Source: UBA2336 sp049306095
GTDB lineage: Bacteria; Bacteroidota; Bacteroidia; Cytophagales; Cyclobacteriaceae
Direction of reading: 5' to 3'
Length of the DNA: 64,000 nucleotides
Assembly (NCBI GenBank): GCA_049306095.1
Contig: JBAQPU010000012.1
Span: forward strand, 1 to 64,000
This document shows positions 41,380 to 50,120 of the stretch, piece by piece; the first letter of the stretch is position 1, and each line of letters opens with the position of its first letter. The position numbers and the translations under genes were made by a program. The notes under the pieces were generated by a model, which was given only the letters and a program-made list of their open reading frames with translations, ran no database searches and was not told the origin of the DNA.

Positions 41380-41934
41380 TTAATATTGCTTCAACATTAT
41401 TTTAGCTTCTACTATCAACCTATCCGCCTCATCGAGTTCCGAAAGTGTATACTGACCCCGGATTCTACCGCGGTCATCAATGAGTACAGCACTCTGCTCT
41501 GCACTTAAAAGTAACGCACAATACTTTAGCGCCTGAAAATTACTCTGATCGGTGGTGATAGACGTTACTCTTGAATCAACTTCCGTAATTTTTTGAGTGC
41601 CGTTATGCAACAAAAAAATATGTGTGAGGGCTGATTCCTTAAAAATTCTATCTAATTGATTCGTCAGGTGTTTCTCAATGTCGGTGCTTGTATCAGCCAG
41701 AATCACAAGAGCCAGGGTATCCTTGTTTCCTTGAAAGAGGATTGACACCAACGAATCAGGAATCGAATATGGAAATTGGTATGAATACCCTGCACATCGT
41801 GCGTCAGTCGGTATCGGTTTCTGATACAATGGTTCAACGTTAAATTCATTTTTACCAAACGATTTCAGAAAAAGAAAAATAGCAACCGGCAACAGCAGCG
41901 CACAAAAAAGTACAATAATTTTCTTTTGACTCAT
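41380..41934 (-). CDS. SCO1/SenC-like protein without the copper-binding CxxxC
   Basis: 184 residues with an N-terminal membrane anchor (VLFCALLLPVAIFLFLKSFG). The C-terminal part FQALKYCALLLSAEQSAVLI, then DDRGRIRGQYTLSELDEADR and LIVEAKIML matches the last third of SCO proteins (usually VLIDxxGRIRGxY...). SCO proteins deliver copper to the CuA site of subunit II using CxxxC and a His. No CxxxC exists anywhere here; the only cysteines are scattered (ARCAG, KYCAL and one in the anchor). The location between subunit IV and DUF420 is the normal place of a SCO gene. It therefore looks like a degenerate copy; another SCO gene would be expected elsewhere. Confidence 0.75.
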   Translation of the reverse strand: MSQKKIIVLFCALLLPVAIFLFLKSFGKNEFNVEPLYQKPIPTDARCAGYSYQFPYSIPDSLVSILFQGNKDTLALVILADTSTDIEKHLTNQLDRIFKESALTHIFLLHNGTQKITEVDSRVTSITTDQSNFQALKYCALLLSAEQSAVLIDDRGRIRGQYTLSELDEADRLIVEAKIMLKQY

Positions 41935-41957
41935 TTCTCCCTGCTTTTCATTAAAAA

Positions 41958-41986
41958 AGAAGGCTTCAGGAACCCCGAAGCCTTCT
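41958..41986 (-). terminator. Intrinsic terminator between subunit IV and SCO-like genes
   Basis: AGAAGGCTTC (41958-41967) and GAAGCCTTCT (41977-41986) form a perfect 10-bp stem with a 9-base loop. On the minus strand the stem is followed by TTTTTT. It lies 20 bases after the subunit IV stop and 24 bases before the SCO-like start, so it should end or attenuate the oxidase transcript. Confidence 0.75.
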
Positions 41987-42005
41987 GATATACGATTTAG
42001 CTAAA

Positions 42006-42335
42006 TTACCGAACCTTAATAATTTGCATGCCTTCGTAAACAAAAGCCACCAGCATCCATACTACGAATACCATCGGAATCAGGATCGACCAGATCAGCA
42101 CCTTGGCTTCATGACGCAAGTGCATAAACTCACCCACAATATAAGCTGCTTTCACAATAGTCATCAGGATGAACGTCCACACCCGCAGGTTGTGCATCTC
42201 ATGCGGTACGGTAAATGCTACCGTAAACTCCAGAATGGTAATGACCAACAGGATCAGGGCAACCGTCCAAAGCTTTCTGATCTTTGCTTTATCCGGAGGA
42301 ATAACGGTTACAATGGTTTCTTCAACATGTGCCAT
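42006..42335 (-). CDS. Cytochrome c oxidase subunit IV (short prokaryotic form)
   Basis: 109 residues, three membrane helices (about 20-40, 50-70, 78-100). Motifs LLVITILEFTVAFTVPHEMH, FILMTIVKAAYIVGEFMHLR and HEAKVLIWSILIPMVF are typical of the prokaryotic subunit IV (COX4_pro), which is helical and stabilises subunits I and III. It is the last gene of the ctaA-ctaB-III-III-IV unit, 19 bp after the first subunit III stop and before the terminator. Confidence 0.9.
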   Translation of the reverse strand: MAHVEETIVTVIPPDKAKIRKLWTVALILLVITILEFTVAFTVPHEMHNLRVWTFILMTIVKAAYIVGEFMHLRHEAKVLIWSILIPMVFVVWMLVAFVYEGMQIIKVR

Positions 42336-42354
42336 AGCAAACTAAAATTTTATT

Positions 42355-43104
42355 TTAAACAAGATAAAAGAATGTAAACACAAACACCCACACCAGATCA
42401 ACGAAATGCCAATACAACCCTACTTTCTCTACCATCTCATAATGGCCTCTCCGTTCATAAACACCTGTAACTGTATTATAGAAAATAAGGAAGTTCAACA
42501 TTACCCCGCTAAACACGTGAAATCCGTGGAAACCTGTGATAAAGAAAAAGAAATCTGCAAAGGCCGGTGGGCCGTATTGATTCATTTTAAGGTTTGCACC
42601 AAAAAATTTTGTTCCTTCAACTACTGCGTCACCCGAATGCGCACCATGAATAAAGTGCGACCACTCCCATGCCTGGCAGCTTAAGAAAGTAATTCCGCCC
42701 AGGATGGTCCAAAGCATCCACTTCTCAACTGCTTTTCTGTCCATGCGATGCCCGGCTTCAACAGCTAATACCATGGTTACAGAACTCATGATCAGGATAA
42801 ATGTCATAATCCCAACAAATACAAGAGGTGCATGGATACTAAAGAAAGGCACTGCTTCAAAAACCTTTTCTGGTATGGGCCAATACGCCTGAGAGAATAC
42901 AAATGCTTCTACAGAACCATCATACGCAGGATGTGCTGAACGCACAAGGCCATAAGTAATTAATAAGGCGGAAAACGTAAACGCATCTGACAGCAGGAAG
43001 AACCACATCATGAGCTTGCCATAACTGACATTCATGGGTGATACACCACCATCCCATTCTGTTTTTCCTGGTGCAGGTACTACAACGGTTGAAGAGTGTG
43101 CCAT
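42355..43104 (-). CDS. Cytochrome c oxidase subunit III (long copy)
   Basis: 249 residues with about seven helices. Motifs GKLMMWFFLLSDAFTFSALL, CQAWEWSHFIHGAHSG, FFFITGFHGFHVFSGVMLNF and KVGLYWHFVDLVWVFVFTFF are conserved COX3 features. Subunit III supports proton uptake and stability. The gene just upstream on this strand encodes a second, shorter COX3, 11 bp away; paired subunit III genes are normal in this cluster in Bacteroidota. Confidence 0.93.
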   Translation of the reverse strand: MAHSSTVVVPAPGKTEWDGGVSPMNVSYGKLMMWFFLLSDAFTFSALLITYGLVRSAHPAYDGSVEAFVFSQAYWPIPEKVFEAVPFFSIHAPLVFVGIMTFILIMSSVTMVLAVEAGHRMDRKAVEKWMLWTILGGITFLSCQAWEWSHFIHGAHSGDAVVEGTKFFGANLKMNQYGPPAFADFFFFITGFHGFHVFSGVMLNFLIFYNTVTGVYERRGHYEMVEKVGLYWHFVDLVWVFVFTFFYLV

Positions 43105-43115
43105 TACTTGTTAGG

Positions 43116-43709
43116 TTATAGGTCTGATTCACGAGTCAATAATAAGAATACGAACAAATATAGCCAAAGTCCACCCAAAAAATGCCAATAAGTAACACAC
43201 ATTTCTATCTGATTCAGGCTTTTTGAATGAACCTTGTACTGGAAAGTGGACTTCAATACGATCAATAAATATACAACACCCCCAATAATATGAAGGCCAT
43301 GCAAACCGGATAAAACATAGACGAATGATCCGGAAGGATTACCTACCCAATAAACGCGCTGGTTAACCAAATCTACCCAACCCATAAATTGTCCTACTAA
43401 AAATGAACCACCTAAAATTGTGGTAATAATCAATGCAATTTTAAGCGTCTCTAAGCGATCCTGCTTGGCAGCCAGATAGGCCCAGTGCAAAGAAACGCTG
43501 CTGACTAAAATCACAACGGTATTTACCCAAAACAACACTGGCAAATCAAACTCCGACCAGTTCCCTTCTGCCTGTCGCACAATGTATGCGCTTGTAAGCG
43601 CGCCAAACACCATCACAACACTCACGCAAAAAAGCCACATGGCAAACTTTTTAGGGTTCATCGCCAACGGCTGATTCGCTTCCTCTACAATTTTCATCTC
43701 TGATGCCAT
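43116..43709 (-). CDS. Cytochrome c oxidase subunit III (short copy)
   Basis: 197 residues, five helices. It has VNTVVILVSSVSLHWAYLAA, GSFVYVLSGLHGLHIIGGVV and EMCVTYWHFLGGLWLYLFVF, the COX3 signature, but lacks the extra N-terminal helices of the neighbour and is only distantly similar to it. The separation by 15 bp from ctaB and 11 bp from the next COX3 implies a single transcript. Confidence 0.93.
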   Translation of the reverse strand: MASEMKIVEEANQPLAMNPKKFAMWLFCVSVVMVFGALTSAYIVRQAEGNWSEFDLPVLFWVNTVVILVSSVSLHWAYLAAKQDRLETLKIALIITTILGGSFLVGQFMGWVDLVNQRVYWVGNPSGSFVYVLSGLHGLHIIGGVVYLLIVLKSTFQYKVHSKSLNQIEMCVTYWHFLGGLWLYLFVFLLLTRESDL

Positions 43710-43724
43710 CTTCCTTATTCTGTT

Positions 43725-44615
43725 TTAAACTTTATCCAACAAATACGCTATCTGAACAATGGGCAAATACAAAAATGATCCAAACATTATCCGCAAGGCA
43801 GACTGCCTGCTTCCGGTTTTCATCAGCGAAAATGTTTGCGCCAGAAATAACACCCCACATATTGTTGCAACAATAGCAGAATCAATTCCTGTCACTCCAA
43901 ATTTTGCAGGAAGCAAACCCAACGGCAACAGGAATAACGTGTAAATCATAATCTGAATAGCCGTATTCAAATCTTTTTGTCCGCCCCATGGTAATAATTT
44001 AAAGCCCGCCTTTTTATAGTCGTCATCTGCTACCCAGGCAATTGCCCAGAAGTGAGGAAACTGCCAGATAAATTGTATTCCAAAAATGATCCAGGCTTCA
44101 TGCGAGATCGATCCCGTGGCAGCTACCCACCCCAACAAGGGCGGCATTGCTCCCGGAATAGCACCCACAAAAACCGCAACAGAACCCACACGCTTTAATG
44201 GTGTGTAGGCAAAACAATACAAGATCATGGATACAACCGATAAGATGGTTGTAAAGAGATTGGTAAAGATCAGCAGGATGGCGACACTCAGAATAAAACA
44301 AAAAACGGCAAAGCCTATTGCTTCCCGAACAGTAACCCGATTGGTTGGTAATGGCCTGTTCATGGTACGAATCATCCGTTTATCCAAATCCCTTTCCATC
44401 ACCTGATTGATAGCTCCGGAAGATCCAGACAATAGCAGGCCGCCAATGAAAAGCATCATCAGCGTAAGCCAGTTTACATTGGAAGAAGCCAGCACAAAAC
44501 CAAAGACACAGGAAAAGGCGACCAAAAATGAAAGTCTGAATTTCAGAAGTTCGGTATACGCCTGAACTTTCGATAAAAATCTAGTCACTAAAGTGATATC
44601 TCCGGCTGCTAACAT
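43725..44615 (-). CDS. ctaB: Protoheme IX farnesyltransferase
   Basis: 296 residues, about nine helices. The polyprenyltransferase motif NQVMERDLDKRMIRT (NxxxDxxxD-type) and YTPLKRVGSVAVFVGAIPGA, with a second acidic motif (WVADDDYKKAGFKLLPW) in the cytoplasmic loop, define the family. It makes haem O from haem B, which CtaA then converts to haem A. It lies 15 bp after ctaA and 15 bp before the short COX3 gene. Confidence 0.95.
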   Translation of the reverse strand: MLAAGDITLVTRFLSKVQAYTELLKFRLSFLVAFSCVFGFVLASSNVNWLTLMMLFIGGLLLSGSSGAINQVMERDLDKRMIRTMNRPLPTNRVTVREAIGFAVFCFILSVAILLIFTNLFTTILSVVSMILYCFAYTPLKRVGSVAVFVGAIPGAMPPLLGWVAATGSISHEAWIIFGIQFIWQFPHFWAIAWVADDDYKKAGFKLLPWGGQKDLNTAIQIMIYTLFLLPLGLLPAKFGVTGIDSAIVATICGVLFLAQTFSLMKTGSRQSALRIMFGSFLYLPIVQIAYLLDKV

Positions 44616-44630
44616 CTGCCTTTCGTAATT

Positions 44631-45647
44631 CTAGTTTGGCACATTCTGGTTTATTCGCAACATCAGCAAAAACTGCATTCCAAATGTTATGGTAGCAAGC
44701 AGTAAATGCATCGGCTGCAAAACGGGAGGAACAGCAAACCAGGCCATTCCCGCACCTGTTAAAATTGTTCCCAAAATTAACAGGATTATAGTAAGGGCGA
44801 AACGATTAGCACCCGACATTTTCCACAATTTTACCATCAAAATCGCATGAAAAATAAGGACTAACCATGAGAATGACCGGTGAATAATAAACTTCATTCC
44901 CAGGGTGTCAATCCAGTTTTCTCTTATCGGTATTTCCGCTGCAATCAGGTCAATTTCTTCACGGACTTGCGTACCAAAAAGGATTTGAACAGCCAGCACA
45001 AGGGCACAGGAAATCAGCAGCACTCTCATGACCATCCCACCATCCGAATGGTACACATCCATCTTTTGTTCTTGTGTTAGATGCATCAGGTAAATCAAGA
45101 GGGCCACGAGAACCAGGGCCAAAAACATGTGAAAGGTAATTGTCCATGGAGTAAGATTGGTTGAAACTACAAACGATCCAATCCAACCCTGAAAGCCTAC
45201 CAGCAAAAAAGTGCTAAACGCCAGTACGGTGAGCTTCGAGTCGGTTTTACGGTAGCGCAAAGAAAAAATGAATACGAGAAAGATTAAAAACCCGATTATT
45301 ACACCCACCAATCGGTTTACATATTCAATCCACGTTTTAAGGGGATTAAAATCAGCTTCCACCCTAATCGACTCATCAGCCATGATTTTATTAGCAGTGT
45401 CGCCAAATCCTAAAACTCTGAGGTACTCTGCAAAGCGCTGATTTTTTTTATGCCTGTATTCAGCATAGGTCTCCTTATAGTTCTTGGGTAGTTGATCAAC
45501 AGAAGTTGGGGGCACCCACTGACCGAAACAAGTTGGCCAATCCGGACACCCCATTCCTGATCCGGAACTGCGCACGATCCCTCCAACCAAAATGAGAACA
45601 TAAACAGCAACGAGTGTAGACTTAATTAATTTACGGAAGGAAGTCAT
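44631..45647 (-). CDS. ctaA: Haem A synthase
   Basis: 338 residues from the ATG at 45647 (five residues of the longer frame, which begins with TTG, are unlikely). Eight helices with conserved histidines: TFHMFLALVLVALLIYLMHL (HxxxH-type), HRSFSWLVLIFHAILM and LQPMHLLLATITFGMQ. An early GIVRSSGSGMGCPDWPTCFG motif carries the catalytic-loop glycine and cysteine pattern of CtaA/COX15. It oxidises the haem O methyl to formyl. It follows a terminator 12 bases upstream of its start. Confidence 0.93.
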   Translation of the reverse strand: MTSFRKLIKSTLVAVYVLILVGGIVRSSGSGMGCPDWPTCFGQWVPPTSVDQLPKNYKETYAEYRHKKNQRFAEYLRVLGFGDTANKIMADESIRVEADFNPLKTWIEYVNRLVGVIIGFLIFLVFIFSLRYRKTDSKLTVLAFSTFLLVGFQGWIGSFVVSTNLTPWTITFHMFLALVLVALLIYLMHLTQEQKMDVYHSDGGMVMRVLLISCALVLAVQILFGTQVREEIDLIAAEIPIRENWIDTLGMKFIIHRSFSWLVLIFHAILMVKLWKMSGANRFALTIILLILGTILTGAGMAWFAVPPVLQPMHLLLATITFGMQFLLMLRINQNVPN

Positions 45648-45658
45648 CGTATAAAAAA

Positions 45659-45702
45659 TCAAGGTTCAAAATTGCTGCAGTTGCATCAATTCCGAACCTT
45701 GA
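45659..45702 (-). terminator. Intrinsic terminator after ctaD
   Basis: TCAAGGTTC (45659-45667) and GAACCTTGA (45694-45702) form a perfect 9-bp stem; an inner AATTG/CAATT stem can extend it. On the minus strand TTTTTT follows at once. It lies 15 bases after the ctaD stop and separates the act-ctaC-ctaD transcript from ctaA. The arms contain the AACCTTG heptamer motif found in the repeat at 14711-14878. Confidence 0.75.
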
Positions 45703-45717
45703 GTAAAAATATCAGTA

Positions 45718-47589
45718 TCAGTGTTTGTTACTCTCAGCAATAATTGCAGCACCGTTTCCATTTGAGCCTTCCAGCTTAATCATGTCGTTCTCATGCGGAA
45801 GGTTAGACTCTGGCGTTTCAGAATACGGAATATGCTGAGGAATAAAATCATCCTTCGCACCAGGTTTACTGTAATCGTATGGCCAGCGATACACAGCAGG
45901 AATTTCCCCGGGCCAGTTACCATGCTGCGGATTACGTGGTGTTGTCCACTCCAGCGTAGTTGAATTCCAGGGATTGGCAGGTGCTACCCGGCCGCGGAAC
46001 ATGCTATAGAAGAAGTTGAACAAGAAAATAAACTGAGCAGCCAGCGTGACAATCGCAGCAATACTCACCAACATATTCAGATCGGTAAATCCGCTGAAGG
46101 TCTCAAAATTTGTAAAGGAATAATACCTGCGCGGGAAACCCGCAATACCAATGTAGTGCATTGGGAAGAAAACCAGGTACACACCTACAAACGTAATCCA
46201 GAAATGCACATAACCTAACCGGGCATCCATCATGCGCCCGAACATTTTCGGGAACCAGTGGTACACACCCGCCAGCATGCCGAAGAATGCTGCGCTTCCC
46301 ATTACCAGGTGGAAGTGAGCCACCACAAAATAGGTATCGTGTAATTGAATATCTACCGCAGAATTTCCAAGAAAAATACCCGTAATACCACCCGTTAAGA
46401 AAAACGACACAAGGCCGATTGAAAACAACATGGCCGGTGTAAACCGGATGTTACCCTTCCAAAGTGTGGTTACATAGTTAAATATTTTCACTGCAGAGGG
46501 CACCGCGATAATCAGCGTCAGCAACATGAAGATTGATCCAAGGAAAGGATTCATACCCGTTACAAACATATGGTGGGCCCAAACTACGAAAGATAGAATT
46601 GCAATGAACATCATCGAGCCAATCATAGCTTTGTAACCAAAGATGGGCTTGCGTGAATTAGTGGCAATAATTTCTGAAGAGAGACCCAGCGCAGGTAACA
46701 ACACAATGTACACTTCGGGGTGACCCAGGAACCAGAACAAGTGCTGAAACAAAATAGCGCTTCCTCCTTCGTGTGCCAACGCCTCACCGGCAACGTATAT
46801 ATCGGATAGATAAAAACTGGTTCCAAAACTCCGATCGAAAATCAACAGCAAGGCGGCCGCAAATAAAACCGGGAAAGAGAGCACGCCAATAATCGCTGTA
46901 AAGAAGAATGCCCAAATCGTCAGTGGCATCCGTGTAAACGACATGCCCCGTGTACGCAAATTAATAATGGTGGTGATATAATTGATACCTCCTAATAAAC
47001 TACTAACGATGAACAGCGCCATAGCCACCAACCACATCGTCATACCCAGGCCCGATCCCTGAATGGCCTGAGGCAATGCACTTAACGGAGGATAAATCGT
47101 CCAACCTCCACCGGCAGGTCCTGTTGATAAGAAGAGTGACACAAACATGATCACGCTGGACAAGAAGAAGAACCAGTATGAAAGCATATTCATAAAGCCA
47201 GATGCCATATCACGTGCACCTATCTGTAATGGAATTAAGAAGTTGCTAAATGTACCACTCAAGCCGGCCGTTAATACAAAGAACACCATGATGGTACCAT
47301 GCATGGTAACAAGCGCCAGATAAAATTCAGGATCCAAATGACCTTCTGCGGAAATCCAGCCACCTAATACCGGCTTCAACCAACTTAAATTGGCTTCAGG
47401 AAAGCCAAGCTGTAATCGAAAAATTACAGACAGAATACCTCCCAGCAATGCCCAGAAAATCCCGGTGATCAGGAATTGCTTGGCGATGATCTTATGATCT
47501 TGACTGAAAATATAATTCGTCCAGAAATTACCTTCGTGATGACCGTGCTCGTGGCCGTTATCACCGTGATGTACTGTTGCTGCTGCCAT
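45718..47589 (-). CDS. ctaD: Cytochrome c oxidase subunit I
   Basis: 623 residues, 12 core helices plus extra C-terminal segment. Haem and copper ligands: an early HGTIMVFFVLTAGLSGTFSN, then HPEVYIVLLPALGLSSEIIA (CuB His-Tyr crosslink), VWAHHMFVTG (two CuB His), and HDTYFVVAHFHLVMGS (haem a3 and a). The proton channel residues around SLLGGINYITTIINLRTRGM fit an A-type oxidase. An extra N-terminal His-rich start (HHGDNGHEHGHHEG) is usual in Bacteroidota. It is cotranscribed with ctaC (16-bp gap) and follows the act genes. Confidence 0.97.
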   Translation of the reverse strand: MAAATVHHGDNGHEHGHHEGNFWTNYIFSQDHKIIAKQFLITGIFWALLGGILSVIFRLQLGFPEANLSWLKPVLGGWISAEGHLDPEFYLALVTMHGTIMVFFVLTAGLSGTFSNFLIPLQIGARDMASGFMNMLSYWFFFLSSVIMFVSLFLSTGPAGGGWTIYPPLSALPQAIQGSGLGMTMWLVAMALFIVSSLLGGINYITTIINLRTRGMSFTRMPLTIWAFFFTAIIGVLSFPVLFAAALLLIFDRSFGTSFYLSDIYVAGEALAHEGGSAILFQHLFWFLGHPEVYIVLLPALGLSSEIIATNSRKPIFGYKAMIGSMMFIAILSFVVWAHHMFVTGMNPFLGSIFMLLTLIIAVPSAVKIFNYVTTLWKGNIRFTPAMLFSIGLVSFFLTGGITGIFLGNSAVDIQLHDTYFVVAHFHLVMGSAAFFGMLAGVYHWFPKMFGRMMDARLGYVHFWITFVGVYLVFFPMHYIGIAGFPRRYYSFTNFETFSGFTDLNMLVSIAAIVTLAAQFIFLFNFFYSMFRGRVAPANPWNSTTLEWTTPRNPQHGNWPGEIPAVYRWPYDYSKPGAKDDFIPQHIPYSETPESNLPHENDMIKLEGSNGNGAAIIAESNKH

Positions 47590-47605
47590 GTCGTTTTAAA
47601 AAATC

Positions 47606-48688
47606 TTAATTAGAACCAACTGCGGTTGCCTGTACGGCCATCGCTTCTGTTTGTACCGGTAAGCCTGCTTTAATCATGGCGGACTCCCGTAACCCTGCCG
47701 GAACATTTTTCAGGTAATCAGGATTTTGCTTTAACCACGCTTCCTGAGCAAGCTTCCAGCGTTCATAATCTTCTTCAGTATCTACCACTACCGGAAAGCG
47801 CATGGAGAAGTGTCCGCGTCCGCAAATCTCCGCACAGGCCATCTCATAATTAAATGCCTGGTTGCCGAGTTCATCGCGCATTTCCTGTGTTGTTTTTGTT
47901 GCCGTAAATTTAAAATGGGTTGGCATGCCGGGAACGGCATCCATCTTCACCCGGAAGTGAGGAAGGTATACACTGTGCAGTACATCCTTCGCCCGTATTT
48001 TTAATAAAATTTCTTTGTTCACCGGAAGGTGAAGCTCCAGCGACTTAAAGTCATCAAACGTATTGTTATCGGTTAAGTCAAGCCCAAACTCATTCCCCAC
48101 ATTATCGATCAGTTTAAAGTTCACTTTTCCAAGTTCCTTATCCTTACCCGGATAACGGGCTGTCCATGCAAACTGCTGACCAATCAATTCAATTACTTCA
48201 GCATCTTTTGATGCCGGTGAGGTAATTTCATTCCATGTTTTAAGTCCTGTAAATATTAATACTGCCAGAACAATGGCAGGAATAATAGTCCATGTTAGTT
48301 CGAGGTAATGATTGTCAGGGAAAAATTTCGCCCGGTTTCCTTCTTTGTATTGATACTTATATACAAAAATAAACATGGCGATACTGATGATCACAAAGGC
48401 CACTACTGTAATGGTCATGGTAACCCAAAACATAAAATCTGTTTTGACTCCGTGTTCAGATGCCAGCGGCAGGTTATAACTATCAAAATGAACGTAGGAA
48501 TACCAAAAGAAACCACCCAGCCCCACGATCATGAATAAGATAAAAAGCAATGCATGAAGCCCGTTGCTTGAATCAACACGTTCTTCCTTCTCACCTTTAG
48601 CAACACGTACCAGGCTGCTTACCCTGAAAATTAAATACAGGATGGCCAGGACTAATATTAAACCAAGAACTATAACCGAATTCATCAT
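47606..48688 (-). CDS. ctaC: Cytochrome c oxidase subunit II
   Basis: 360 residues. Four helices are visible, two more than the classical form (about 5-22, 50-72, 86-110, 128-150). The periplasmic cupredoxin domain has the CuA motif CAEICGRGHFSMRF and an upstream His (VLHSVYLPHFRV). No cytochrome c domain is fused, so electrons come directly from ACIII or a free cytochrome. A second ATG (48685) is equally possible as the start. Gap to actF is 13 bp. Confidence 0.95.
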   Translation of the reverse strand: MMNSVIVLGLILVLAILYLIFRVSSLVRVAKGEKEERVDSSNGLHALLFILFMIVGLGGFFWYSYVHFDSYNLPLASEHGVKTDFMFWVTMTITVVAFVIISIAMFIFVYKYQYKEGNRAKFFPDNHYLELTWTIIPAIVLAVLIFTGLKTWNEITSPASKDAEVIELIGQQFAWTARYPGKDKELGKVNFKLIDNVGNEFGLDLTDNNTFDDFKSLELHLPVNKEILLKIRAKDVLHSVYLPHFRVKMDAVPGMPTHFKFTATKTTQEMRDELGNQAFNYEMACAEICGRGHFSMRFPVVVDTEEDYERWKLAQEAWLKQNPDYLKNVPAGLRESAMIKAGLPVQTEAMAVQATAVGSN

Positions 48689-48701
48689 AACGCTTTCTTA
48701 A

Positions 48702-50081
48702 TTAAATATGGTGGTGAAGGCTTTCTTCTAACATCGGGTGATTTTTGCCAAACAAAGGCATCTTAGAAAGGCTTGTTAATACAATCCATAGGAACACTGC
48801 CAGGAAGATAAACCCTGCGCCAATTTCAAGCAGGCCAAATCCGCCTTCCAGCTTCATAACACCGGGTGTAACCATCTGATAGAAATCAAACCAGTGACCT
48901 ACAATAACGATCGGACAAACAACTTTTAACATGGCCATATGTCGTTTGGCGTCCCTTGTCATGAACAACAACAATGGCAATACAAAGTTCAGGATCAGTA
49001 CGGAATAAAACACCCAGCTGTAGGGGCTTGTTTTCATCCGTTCGATGAAATACACCGTTTCTTCAGGAATGTTAGCGTAATAGATCAGCAAAAACTGACC
49101 AAACCAGATGTACGTCCAGAAAATGGAGAACGCAAATATATATTTACCCAAATCGTGGAGGTGATTGGCGTTTACAATTTTCAAATAGCCCGCATCTTTC
49201 AGGAATACAACCACCAGGGTAATAAAGGCCAATGCTGTTACCCACCAACTTGCAAATACATACCATCCAAACATGGTACTAAACCAGTGGGTATCTATAC
49301 TCATAATCCAGTCCCATGCACATACAGAAGAACTGACAGCAAAAAACACCAGGAACCAGGCTGACAAACTGCGTGCTTTCAACCAATGTTTAGAGTCTCC
49401 GTCAATATCTTCATCAAGCACTTCCTTTTTAATCCACTTAAAAAAGAGAAACCACATTCCAAAGAAGATCACCAATCGGGCGATGAAAAAGACCGGAAAC
49501 GTTCCGTTCGCTAACGGCCAATAAAAAAAGGCGCCCTTTCCATTTATGATTTCGTCAAACTGCGCACTGTTCTCATCAAATACGCTTGCATGTGACCAGT
49601 GAAACAAATCGCCTTTTACAACAAACCAAAGACCGAGGGTTAGAATGCCCGCCACGGGTATCCAACTACCCATCGCCAATGGAATTCTTTTTATTCCGGA
49701 AGACCACCCCGCTTGTGCCGCATAATGGATGGCGACAAAAAACAAACCTACGATTCCAAGCCCTGTAAAAAACATATTGTTTGTCCATAAGGTAGCGTAC
49801 ACACGCTTCAACCAGGAGGGGCTCTCATGATGATGCTCACCTTCCGCAGCAGCTTCATGACTCGCGTCAGCGTGTGCTTCCTGCTGGATGCTGGCTACCA
49901 TCTTTTGTGTTTCAACAGAAGCATGACCCTCACCGTGTGATTCGCTACTTGTTGAATTCATCGCCATGAATAGGCCGCCAGCAAAAAGCACAATACCTGT
50001 TATCAGCAGGATCATCAGTTTCTTTTTGGTTTCCGGCTTAAACGTGTAGCGCTCTTCCTGTATATGTACTTCAGCTGCCAT
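48702..50081 (-). CDS. actF: Alternative complex III subunit ActF (NrfD-like)
   Basis: 459 residues, about ten helices. A His-rich N-terminal segment (SHGEGHASVET, HADASHEAAAEGEHHHESPS) precedes a membrane part of NrfD/PsrC type, with WWVTALAFITLVVVFLKDAG, FSIFWTYIWFGQFLLIYYAN and WDWIMSIDTHWFSTMFGWYV. In ACIII, ActC and ActF are the two quinone-site-bearing or proton-conducting membrane subunits. It follows actE by 39 bp and is next to ctaC, as in ACIII-oxidase supercomplex gene clusters. Confidence 0.92.
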   Translation of the reverse strand: MAAEVHIQEERYTFKPETKKKLMILLITGIVLFAGGLFMAMNSTSSESHGEGHASVETQKMVASIQQEAHADASHEAAAEGEHHHESPSWLKRVYATLWTNNMFFTGLGIVGLFFVAIHYAAQAGWSSGIKRIPLAMGSWIPVAGILTLGLWFVVKGDLFHWSHASVFDENSAQFDEIINGKGAFFYWPLANGTFPVFFIARLVIFFGMWFLFFKWIKKEVLDEDIDGDSKHWLKARSLSAWFLVFFAVSSSVCAWDWIMSIDTHWFSTMFGWYVFASWWVTALAFITLVVVFLKDAGYLKIVNANHLHDLGKYIFAFSIFWTYIWFGQFLLIYYANIPEETVYFIERMKTSPYSWVFYSVLILNFVLPLLLFMTRDAKRHMAMLKVVCPIVIVGHWFDFYQMVTPGVMKLEGGFGLLEIGAGFIFLAVFLWIVLTSLSKMPLFGKNHPMLEESLHHHI

Positions 50082-50120
50082 TGGATAATATTCGTTTATC
50101 GATTCTGTGCTCTATATAAT

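Noticed and set aside
42355..43709. Recent duplication of the subunit III gene
   Set aside because: The two copies differ in length and are only distantly similar; paired subunit III genes are the usual order in this cluster.
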